This document shows positions 31,241-37,693 of a stretch of 37,693 nucleotides of DNA, one piece after another. Made by a program: the position numbers and the translations under genes. Under the pieces are notes generated by a model, which saw only the letters and a list, made by a program, of their open reading frames with translations, ran no database searches and was not told the origin of the DNA. How positions within the stretch are numbered: position 1 is the first letter of the stretch; each line of letters starts with the position of its first letter. The stretch spans positions 1 through 37,693 of the forward strand of contig CACYKE010000047.1 of assembly GCA_902774925.1 (NCBI GenBank), in the 5' to 3' direction. Origin of the DNA: an uncultured Prevotellaceae bacterium (lineage in GTDB: Bacteria; Bacteroidota; Bacteroidia; Bacteroidales; Bacteroidaceae).

Positions 31241-31921
31241 ATGAAGAAAATAGGTATTATTGTCGCTATGGACAAGGAGTTACGCCAACTTCAGCAGCTT
31301 TTCCCCGCCTCTGAAGTCCTCGTCCAGAAGTGTGGCATCGGCAAGGTCAATGCCGCACTCGGCGCCCAACGTATGATCAACGAGTTCCACCCCGACTGCA
31401 TCATCTCCAGCGGATGTGCCGGAGGCAATGGCGACGACATCAACGTCCAGGATGTCGTCATCAGCACCGAGCTCTGCTACCACGACGTCTATTGCGGACG
31501 AGCCATAGACGACACCACCGTATATGGTCAGGTGCAGGGTCTTCCCGCGCGTTACGCCGCCGATCCCTATTTATTGGAAAAGGCTATTAGCATTTGGCAA
31601 TTAGCTTTTAGCCAAGAGCCAACAGCCAACAGCCAAAAGCCCCATCTCCATCCGGGCCTCATCGTCACCGGCGACTGGTTTGTCGACTCCAAGGACAAGA
31701 TGCGCGACATCCTCAGCCACTTCCCCGAAGCCAAGGCCGTCGATATGGAGTCGTGCGCCATTGCCCAGACGTGCTATCTCAACCACGTGCCCTTCATCTC
31801 CTTCCGCGTCATCAGCGACATTCCCCTGCGCGACACCGATGCCTCCCAGTACCACAACTTCTGGGACACCATCGCCGACCACTCTTTCCAAGTCACCCGC
31901 ACCTTCGTCGAATCCCTCTAA
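31241..31921 (+). CDS. mtnN: 5'-methylthioadenosine/S-adenosylhomocysteine nucleosidase
   Basis: A 226-residue enzyme from the ATG at 31241 (MKKIGIIVAMDKEL). Catalytic and substrate residues are in place: E13, the S-S-G-C-A-G-G loop at 57-62, the V-D-M-E-S motif with E170, and I-S-D with D193. It cleaves adenine from SAH and MTA, giving S-ribosylhomocysteine for LuxS next door. Residues about 114-134 (within A-I-S-I-W-Q-L-A-F-S-Q-E-P-T-A-N-S-Q-K-P) are encoded by a heptamer repeat array, which makes this loop about ten residues longer than in E. coli MtnN but keeps the frame. Confidence 0.93.
   Translation: MKKIGIIVAMDKELRQLQQLFPASEVLVQKCGIGKVNAALGAQRMINEFHPDCIISSGCAGGNGDDINVQDVVISTELCYHDVYCGRAIDDTTVYGQVQGLPARYAADPYLLEKAISIWQLAFSQEPTANSQKPHLHPGLIVTGDWFVDSKDKMRDILSHFPEAKAVDMESCAIAQTCYLNHVPFISFRVISDIPLRDTDASQYHNFWDTIADHSFQVTRTFVESL
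31582..31641. repeat. Heptamer array inside the mtnN coding sequence
   Basis: Units GGCTATT, AGCATTT, GGCAATT, AGCTTTT, then AGCCAAG, AGCCAAC, AGCCAAC, AGCCAAA, AGCC. The first half is the approximate reverse complement of the second, so the element can fold as a hairpin. It is 60 bases long (20 codons). Confidence 0.85.
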
Positions 31922-31955
31922 CTTTAAACTTTCACCTTTAAACTTTCAACTTAAC
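31921..31955. repeat. Five-heptamer (35-nt) array between mtnN and luxS
   Basis: Units ACTTTAA, ACTTTCA, CCTTTAA, ACTTTCA, ACTTAAC, then AAC and the luxS ATG at 31959. It begins at the last base of the mtnN stop codon. No purine-rich ribosome-binding site is visible in it. Confidence 0.9.
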
Positions 31956-31958
31956 AAC

Positions 31959-32453
31959 ATGGAAGTCATTCAAAGTTTCACTATCGACCACACCCACCTC
32001 AAGCCCGGCATCTACGTCTCGCGCGAGGACAAGGGTTTCACCACGTTCGACCTGCGCATCACCGAGCCCAACCACGAGCCCGCCGTAGCGCCTGCTGCCA
32101 TGCATAGTCTCGAACACCTCATGGCCACATGGTTCCGCAACAGCCGCGCCAAGGACGACGTCGTCTATGTCGGCCCCATGGGTTGCCTCACAGGCATGTA
32201 CATCGTCATGACCGGCACCTACACCGTCCACGACATGCGCCAGCTCACCATCGAGTGCCTCCAGTGGATCCTCACCCAGGACCACGTCCCTGCCACCGAG
32301 CCCGAGTCCTGCGGCAACTACCTGCTCCACGACCTCCCCATGTGTCATTGGGAGAGCCGCCGCTACCTCGACCGTCTGCAAAACGATTTCCACTCCGAGT
32401 ACACCAAGCTCCAGGTCACCCTCGCCGACGGCAAGGTCTTCGCCGACGCATAA
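31959..32453 (+). CDS. luxS: S-ribosylhomocysteine lyase LuxS
   Basis: A 164-residue enzyme. The metal site is H49-S-L-E-H53 plus C118 (E-S-C-G-N-Y), and the catalytic cysteine is C76 in G-P-M-G-C-L-T-G. It splits S-ribosylhomocysteine into homocysteine and DPD, the AI-2 precursor. It follows mtnN by 37 bases that hold a five-heptamer array, so the two form the classic SAH recycling and AI-2 operon. Length is normal for the family. Confidence 0.96.
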   Translation: MEVIQSFTIDHTHLKPGIYVSREDKGFTTFDLRITEPNHEPAVAPAAMHSLEHLMATWFRNSRAKDDVVYVGPMGCLTGMYIVMTGTYTVHDMRQLTIECLQWILTQDHVPATEPESCGNYLLHDLPMCHWESRRYLDRLQNDFHSEYTKLQVTLADGKVFADA

Positions 32454-32468
32454 TCCCTACCCCACCAC

Positions 32469-33386
32469 ATGATGAGTCCTATTTATTTTGCCTATCAGTT
32501 CCTGCTGAGCAAACGTATGCCAGTGATGCTATTAGCCCTGTTGCTGAGCCAGTATTCTATCGCACAGACTGATTCTGTCTTCAAGATGACCAAAGAGCAC
32601 GGACACTTCTTTTGCCAGACCACTCTGAACGGCGTGAATGCCAAGGTGATGATGGAAACCGGTGTACCAGGTCTGATGATGAGTGAGGCATTCTACGAGG
32701 CCCATAAGGACTCCCTGAACTTGGATGTCAAGGAGTCTGACGAGAAAATCAGGCATATTACCGGCTTTCGCCATGTCAATTATACGGCCCAGGCGCGCAT
32801 GCAGATAGGCGATGCCATCTTCGAAGGCCCTGTGAAGATCCTCCAGGAAGAAAACGCTATCACGCTACCTCTCCACATGCTCCACCATCCTTCGGACAGC
32901 AGCGCTATTATCTGGTTAGACCTGAGCAGGTTGCAGTTCCGTGTCTGTAGCAGGGAGCGTCTGCAGAACCTTACCCGGAAAGCCTCCGTCTGGTCTCTGA
33001 CCTACACCCAGTTTGGCATGCCCGTTGTCACGACTCCATTAAGCATCAAGGCCGCAGGCCATCGTATCGACATCACGGGGCAGTTCATTGTCGATTTGGG
33101 AAATGCCTCGCTGCTCTTCCTCAACAGATACAATGCCGAAGTCGATAGACTCATGAGCGATAGCAGGGTCCATCTCATAGATATTCACGACAACAGGAGG
33201 GGAAAGACCTATTCGCAAGCGTTCCGTGTCGACAAACTCACCATCTGCGACAGGACCTACCATGACGACACGGTGGGCGTTACCAAGTTTAAGGGCCTGG
33301 AAGGCTGCGGCATGTTGGGACTGAAGTTCTTTACGATGCCAGTCGTTTTCGACTTCGACGAAAACAAACTGTATTTGTGTAAGTGA
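32469..33386 (+). CDS. Secreted retropepsin-like protein with altered catalytic motif
   Basis: A 305-residue exported protein (signal core P-V-M-L-L-A-L-L-L-S-Q-Y-S-I-A-Q; an ATG at 32517 is an alternative start). It has two aspartyl-protease-like halves. The first active-site strand reads V-M-M-E63-T-G-V-P-G, where families have D-T-G; the second reads F-I-V-D209-L-G-N-A-S. The end (G-M-L-G-L-K-F-F, then V-F-D-F-D-E-N-K-L-Y-L) is typical of Bacteroidetes retropepsin-like proteins. With Glu in place of the first Asp, activity is doubtful and a binding role is possible. It is 15 bases after luxS and probably cotranscribed. Confidence 0.75.
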   Translation: MMSPIYFAYQFLLSKRMPVMLLALLLSQYSIAQTDSVFKMTKEHGHFFCQTTLNGVNAKVMMETGVPGLMMSEAFYEAHKDSLNLDVKESDEKIRHITGFRHVNYTAQARMQIGDAIFEGPVKILQEENAITLPLHMLHHPSDSSAIIWLDLSRLQFRVCSRERLQNLTRKASVWSLTYTQFGMPVVTTPLSIKAAGHRIDITGQFIVDLGNASLLFLNRYNAEVDRLMSDSRVHLIDIHDNRRGKTYSQAFRVDKLTICDRTYHDDTVGVTKFKGLEGCGMLGLKFFTMPVVFDFDENKLYLCK

Positions 33387-33406
33387 ATGTAGCGCAAACG
33401 CCCAGA

Positions 33407-33429
33407 AAAAGGCAAAAGGCAAAAAAGGC
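33407..33429. repeat. Short AAAAGGC tandem repeat after a stop codon
   Basis: AAAAGGC, AAAAGGC, AAAAAAGGC, starting about 20 bases after the end of the retropepsin-like gene. Heptamer-like, but without a following start codon. Confidence 0.6.
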
Positions 33430-33474
33430 AAATCTTTCGCAATACCTTTATTTAGGGCTATTCCCAGAGACAAC

Positions 33475-33508
33475 AAATCCCACGTTATGCTTTATAACGT
33501 GGGATTTT
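33475..33508. terminator. Strong stem-loop terminator between convergent genes
   Basis: AAATCCCACGTTAT, loop GCTTT, ATAACGTGGGATTT: a 14-bp perfect stem followed by TTTTGG on the plus strand. It ends the mtnN-luxS-retropepsin unit and could also serve the minus-strand small gene. Confidence 0.85.
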
Positions 33509-33554
33509 GGTTATTTTCCCGTATTTTCGAGCATGGATTCACACAATATTGTGT

Positions 33555-33722
33555 TTAGAACCCGAACAAGAAATCAAACTCTTCATCGAATACTGCGTCG
33601 CTGGCGCCTGCGCTCTCTGGTGGCATAGGGTCGGTGAAGACAGAGGGTGAACTGGCGATGATGGACTCCAATCGGATGTTTATCACTTCTAATGCTGGTT
33701 TCTGATATGTTTTCTTTTCCAT
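33555..33722 (-). CDS. 55-residue Prevotella-type small protein
   Basis: The product begins MEKKTYQKPALEVINIRLES and ends in an acidic, aromatic tail (F-D-E-E-F-D-F-L-F-G-F). The K-x-Y-x-K-P-x-x-x-V start is a pattern I know from many short Bacteroidales proteins of unknown function, often next to large surface proteins, where a leader-peptide-like or export-related role has been suspected but not shown. It lies 50 bases after the stop of the 1216-residue surface protein on the same strand. AAAGAAAACA-type purines lie near the start. Confidence 0.65.
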   Translation of the reverse strand: MEKKTYQKPALEVINIRLESIIASSPSVFTDPMPPESAGASDAVFDEEFDFLFGF

Positions 33723-33772
33723 TGTCTGCTAAATTTAATGTGTTTGAAATTATCACTTCTTCTACATCAATT

Positions 33773-36700
33773 TCACTTAATCACAATCAGCTTGCCTTGA
33801 TGGATGTACACACCCTTCTGGGCTGGCTTCCCTTCCATGCGAACGCCACTGATCGTGTACCATGCGTCGTCGGCAGGTGTCGAAATCACCTTCATCGTGC
33901 TGATGGCTGTTACATCAGCGCCATCAATCTCCAGATGGAGGGGTGCTGCGCCTGAATTCTTCCATGCCTCGAAGTCTTCCTTCTTAATTAGCAAGACTGC
34001 CACATGTTCAGGAAGGTAACCTTCCTTGGAGAGTGGGTGGAATCCACGCTCTGCGCCTGAACCGGCAAGGATAAAGGTGACGTATGTCACACCGCCAAAA
34101 GTTTCTTCGGGTTCGTTATAATACCCCTCCGCGAGCATGTTTTCCTCATCCCAATCGACTCCTGCTGTCACCTTTGCGGTGTAGGTGCCCGTATTGCCCA
34201 TCAGCAAGTAACCTCCATAACTTGAAAATTTCGTCACAGACTTGAGGGTGAGTGCGCCAGTGGTGGTATTGAAGTTTGTGATGGTGTAAGCATGCAGCCC
34301 TTCGCAGGCAGAGAGGTCGAGGTCTACGTTATCTGAGTAGGTTCTGATACCCTCTGATGCTTCCTTCATGTCAATGCTGAAATCGGATGAAAGGATTTTA
34401 CCACCATTTTTCTCCAAATAGGCCGCGTATGCCGTGTTGTAATCTGCCACGCTGGATGCAGGAACGAAGAGATAGGCGCGGAGGTATTCTTTTTGTATAT
34501 AACCATGTAATTCATTATATACATCATCAAAACAAAGGAACGCTTTGTTCAGATCCACGCCAGCACCTTTGATGATGGCGTAGTTGAAATTATAATCGTA
34601 GAAGGCTCTCTCAGGCAATTTGGTGACACCTTCCTCTACCACAATACAATCCATGTTGTCTTTGAACACCTTCCATGGCTCGCCAGTCACGTTGCCGCTG
34701 ACGGTGAGAACGCTGTGCTGGCGGTCGTAGCTCCAACCCTCACCGCTAGAGGGAGCCACATATAGGTCGGCATAGTGCTCCGTGATGGCTGTGTTCTTGG
34801 CTTCGTCGGCAAAGTGACCATTAATGATTGCTTTCGCATAATATTTGCCGGCTTCAGTCACTTCATTCCATCTCAGGTCAGGATCCTGGTTATCCTTTCG
34901 ATAGAAGAATGTGTAACCATATGGATCTATTTTGTTATCGTATGTGTAGGTAATGCCATTGATGGTCGCCTTGGCACCCTCAATCCAGCAACGGAAATAT
35001 CCTATCATAGATATGTCGCCTGTAAAGTGATCGGTCTCCCATTTCAGCGGGTCTTCGTAAAAGTCCGCCTTCAGTGTGCCCTCGCTCAGATAGAAGCCTT
35101 CCACCTTGACATTGAATGCCTTGAGTTTGTTCTCGAAGGCTGTCTTTCTGTAGTTAGGCACATAATAGGTTTCACCCACATTGGCAACACTGTAGGTGTC
35201 ATTCTCTGTGTCCATATCAATGGTATACAAATATGAACATACCACTGTCTTCAGCTTTGTGCATCCCTGCAAAGCACCCTCGTAGAGGGAGTATACGGAA
35301 GGTGCCAACGAGACGTCCTCCAGATTCTTGAGTCCGTAGAAGGCATAGTCGCCAATGTAATTGACGCCATTTTCCACCACGATGTGCTCGATGCCATCTT
35401 CAACGCCCATACGCACGACACCCTCTGCTGTCGTCCAAGTGCGCCAGGGGGCAGGTTTGTAGTACTCGTCAGGGTCATACTCTTTGGCGAAATAACCTGT
35501 TCCGGCATCATCTCCGCTGAGGGTCAGCGTCTTGGTGTCTGCGTCGTAAGACCAGTAGCAATCACCATTGACGACTCCCGATGTCATTACGTCCTCATCG
35601 CTGAAGAACATGGTGATGGGCTTTGGGGCACCCTCATAGGTGTCATTTTCAAGGCTCAGATATGCCTGTCCTGCCAGATTGGTTTCTTCGGTGAATTTCT
35701 TGAATTCGGTGCCGTCGAGTTGCAGGTATGTGTAACCAGCATTCGCTGTCGGGTCAACGGCATTGCTACCATACTGCAGCAGATTATTCACCCAGCTGTC
35801 ATCAACGCCTATCTCGATGCTGTATGTGGTGTTTGGCGTGCCTTTCAGTACCAGACCCGTACAAGTCCTTGCTGTCATCACACGATTCATAATCACTTTT
35901 CCTGTGGCAGGGATGAATTCTGAAGCAATGTATGCTTTCAGTCCCTCACTATGGGTGAAGTCAAGCCTGGTATCTGCGCTGAAGGTCATCACTCCCGATT
36001 CAGGAAGCGTGACGGAAAGCTCTCCAGCAATAAAATCATGGCTTGAATTTTCCAGCAAGGAAGCATAGGTGGTTCGGTAATCTGCCAGAATGCTGCTGGG
36101 CACGTAGATGTCATAGGCCAAACGGTCTTTTTCCACGTTATCATAAACCTCACTATCCCATACTTCATATTTTTCGTTAAACGCACCATTCAGGTCCACC
36201 ACAGCGGTACTGCGCAGGATGATACGGTAAAGAGCGTTGTAAGCGTTTCTGTCGGTAAAGGCATTTTCAGGCATTTTTGTGACATTCTTCTCAGCGACAA
36301 CGTAGCTGATGCCATCGGCGAACGGCAGCCAGGGCTCGCCTGTCACATTGCCGCTGATGGTCAAGGAGCGCTTGTCGATGTCGAACGCCCAGCCTTCACC
36401 GCTAGCGGGAGAACTGTCCACCGTAAAGAGGTCGGAAACGACGTTTTCATTGGCTTTGTCAGCAAACACATCCTCGACTTGCACCTTGTAGCGGTATTTA
36501 CCTGTTTCTGTCACTTCATCGAAATCCAAGGCTTCCTGTGTGTCTTCCTTGATCACACCATCATAAGACCCTGTTATTTCTGTACCGCTCTTGATGGTGT
36601 AGCTCTTTCCATTGATGGTGGCAGTATGGTCGCCGTTGAGCGTTAATGTGCAATGTGATTCCCATGACGAGCTATGCTGCACATCCAGCAACTCGCGAGT

Positions 36701-37423
36701 GGCTTTGTTGGGGGTTGCCTTGTAGCCATTGCCTGTCAGCAGAAAGCCCTCCACTTTGATATTTGGGTAGTTGTAGTATTCAAAGTAACTTGCGTAATCA
36801 TTCGCTTGCTGTTTGATGGCATAGATGGTGGGCAAATCCCTGTCGTCGTCAAAGGCGTATTCATAGCCGTAAACGAAGGAGGGACAGAGCAGGGTTACCG
36901 ACGTCAGCTTAGGGTTATTTTTCATAGCGCCTTCGCCGAGCTGGTAAACCGTAGAAGCCAGCGTAACGTCCTTCAGATTGGCAAGACCATAGAAAGCATT
37001 ACCACTAACCCTCTTGACACCTTCCTCCACCACGATGTGTTCAATCTGGTCACCGGGGCCATTGTTTACATTCCCCTCGTGGTCGGTGTAATAACGCCAT
37101 GGAGCTGGAAAGTATTCCCTGCTGCCCTCATCGCCCAAATCTTCATACTCATAGTTTGGGAAATAATAATGCATCTCACCATCAGTGTAACCGTCTTCAA
37201 GACTGATGGTCAGTGTCTTGGTGTCTGTGTTGAACGACCAGACAAGACCAGCGTTGTCCGCGTTATCGCCACATTTGCCTGATGTCAGCAGTTCTTGCGC
37301 CCACGCCGTCTGCGCGGCCAGGGTGAGCATCAGTGTCACGAGCATCATAGCTCCTCGCCGTGCGCCTGACAGCATCCCAGCCGTCCGCGCAAGTTCATGA
37401 TTGAGTAAATGTCTTTGTTCCAT
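33773..37423 (-). CDS. BspA-like leucine-rich-repeat surface protein, two tandem modules
   Basis: A 1216-residue exported protein. The signal segment is L-V-T-L-M-L-T-L-A-A-Q-T-A-W-A-Q; Met26/27 are alternative starts. It holds two homologous modules of about 550-600 residues. Each has T-K-T-L-T-I/L-S, an A-P-W-R block, D-x-I-E-H-I-V-V-E followed by A-F-Y-G-L-x-N-L (BspA-type LRR), then G-E-G-W, the strand S-G-N-V-T-G-E-P-W and V-P-A/S-S-x-x-A-D-Y. The C-terminus W-Y-T-I-S-G-V-R-M-E-G-K-P, then K-G-V-Y-I-H-Q-G-K-L-I-V-I-K, matches the Prevotella terminal motif thought to mark outer-membrane secretion (T9SS-like). Probable adhesin or glycan/host-protein binder. Confidence 0.85.
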   Translation of the reverse strand: MEQRHLLNHELARTAGMLSGARRGAMMLVTLMLTLAAQTAWAQELLTSGKCGDNADNAGLVWSFNTDTKTLTISLEDGYTDGEMHYYFPNYEYEDLGDEGSREYFPAPWRYYTDHEGNVNNGPGDQIEHIVVEEGVKRVSGNAFYGLANLKDVTLASTVYQLGEGAMKNNPKLTSVTLLCPSFVYGYEYAFDDDRDLPTIYAIKQQANDYASYFEYYNYPNIKVEGFLLTGNGYKATPNKATRELLDVQHSSSWESHCTLTLNGDHTATINGKSYTIKSGTEITGSYDGVIKEDTQEALDFDEVTETGKYRYKVQVEDVFADKANENVVSDLFTVDSSPASGEGWAFDIDKRSLTISGNVTGEPWLPFADGISYVVAEKNVTKMPENAFTDRNAYNALYRIILRSTAVVDLNGAFNEKYEVWDSEVYDNVEKDRLAYDIYVPSSILADYRTTYASLLENSSHDFIAGELSVTLPESGVMTFSADTRLDFTHSEGLKAYIASEFIPATGKVIMNRVMTARTCTGLVLKGTPNTTYSIEIGVDDSWVNNLLQYGSNAVDPTANAGYTYLQLDGTEFKKFTEETNLAGQAYLSLENDTYEGAPKPITMFFSDEDVMTSGVVNGDCYWSYDADTKTLTLSGDDAGTGYFAKEYDPDEYYKPAPWRTWTTAEGVVRMGVEDGIEHIVVENGVNYIGDYAFYGLKNLEDVSLAPSVYSLYEGALQGCTKLKTVVCSYLYTIDMDTENDTYSVANVGETYYVPNYRKTAFENKLKAFNVKVEGFYLSEGTLKADFYEDPLKWETDHFTGDISMIGYFRCWIEGAKATINGITYTYDNKIDPYGYTFFYRKDNQDPDLRWNEVTEAGKYYAKAIINGHFADEAKNTAITEHYADLYVAPSSGEGWSYDRQHSVLTVSGNVTGEPWKVFKDNMDCIVVEEGVTKLPERAFYDYNFNYAIIKGAGVDLNKAFLCFDDVYNELHGYIQKEYLRAYLFVPASSVADYNTAYAAYLEKNGGKILSSDFSIDMKEASEGIRTYSDNVDLDLSACEGLHAYTITNFNTTTGALTLKSVTKFSSYGGYLLMGNTGTYTAKVTAGVDWDEENMLAEGYYNEPEETFGGVTYVTFILAGSGAERGFHPLSKEGYLPEHVAVLLIKKEDFEAWKNSGAAPLHLEIDGADVTAISTMKVISTPADDAWYTISGVRMEGKPAQKGVYIHQGKLIVIK

Positions 37424-37454
37424 ATTATTTTGTTTATAATGATTAATTTGCGTG

Positions 37455-37462
37455 CAAAGTTA
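37455..37462 (-). promoter_or_regulatory. -7 promoter box for the LRR surface protein
   Basis: TAACTTTG on the minus strand, 31 bases before the ATG at 37423. The surrounding 17 bases (37447-37463) are identical to the arms of the mirror promoter at 31183-31228. Confidence 0.8.
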
Positions 37463-37552
37463 CAAAGAAAATGTGTCAACATTACACCCTACATATTAAT
37501 TAATGTTAAGAGGGCGTCATTTTTTACAATCTATCAGAAAAAAAACAAAAAA

Positions 37553-37580
37553 CCTCCACGAATCTCACGACCGGTGGAGG
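37553..37580 (-). terminator. Terminator of a minus-strand gene beyond the right edge
   Basis: CCTCCAC and GTGGAGG form a 7-bp stem; on the minus strand it is followed by TTTTTTG and a long T-rich run. The rest of 37464-37693 shows no gene; the gene it ends would lie outside the window. Confidence 0.7.
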
Positions 37581-37693
37581 ATTTTACCGAAAAATTTCGG
37601 CGATAGCAAAGAAAAGTGCTGAAAATCGTAAAAAACAAAAGATATGTTAATGTCGTTTCACACACGTTAACATTTGGCGGACGGATTTTGCCT

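Overview
The window looks like a chromosomal segment of a Bacteroidales bacterium, most probably Prevotella or a close relative. Promoters carry the Bacteroidetes -7 box TAnnTTTG rather than a sigma70 -10 box, usually with the start codon a short way downstream. The fused MurF-alanine racemase, the Fkp fucokinase/GDP-fucose pyrophosphorylase, the GSCFA protein, the Bacteroidetes-type LptD, lipoproteins with an acidic patch after the lipid cysteine and a BspA-like surface protein with a Prevotella-style C-terminus all fit. No rRNA, tRNA, CRISPR array or transposase was seen.

Layout. 1-3076 (minus strand) is a run of small phage- or mobile-element-like genes: an SH3-like/WYL_2 protein, a frameshifted small ORF, an HNH endonuclease, a P5-like lysozyme/structural protein, a helical protein, a DUF7833-like protein, a Cys-rich peptide and a DUF4248 protein that runs off the left edge. 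3243-5636 (minus) holds a WYL transcription factor and, downstream, a 434-residue protein with a HIRAN-like N-terminus whose promoter contains a perfect-looking palindrome. 5851-7455 (plus) is a defence/toxin-antitoxin patch: a 52-residue peptide with a DUF6169-like protein, then an MntA/HepT (MNT/HEPN) pair. Each pair is preceded by a copy of the same promoter module, including a 57-bp exact direct repeat. 7549-7667 is a long hairpin element. 7762-11168 is an AT-rich run of eight tightly packed small genes of mostly unknown function, including a TonB C-terminal-domain protein, a SprT-like metalloprotein and a possible GNAT.

From 11234 the content turns to core functions: an S41-like lipoprotein, a frameshifted outer-membrane beta-barrel gene, a GH3 glycosidase with a CPA2 antiporter, and then a minus-strand envelope block (fkp, GSCFA, murF-alr, lptD). 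fucP diverges from fkp, so fucose import and activation are paired. A YfhO-family membrane protein diverges from the pfs-luxS operon (SAH detoxification and AI-2 production). The right end has a degenerate aspartyl-protease-like protein, a small 55-residue protein and a 1216-residue two-module leucine-rich-repeat surface protein.

The most unusual signal is at gene junctions. Short arrays of imperfect 7-bp repeats fill the space between a stop codon and the next start codon. In three unrelated places the array is exactly five heptamers (35 nt) ending 0 or 3 nt before an ATG, each with a different heptamer sequence. A longer array of the same type lies inside the coding sequence of the MTA/SAH nucleosidase and keeps it in frame.
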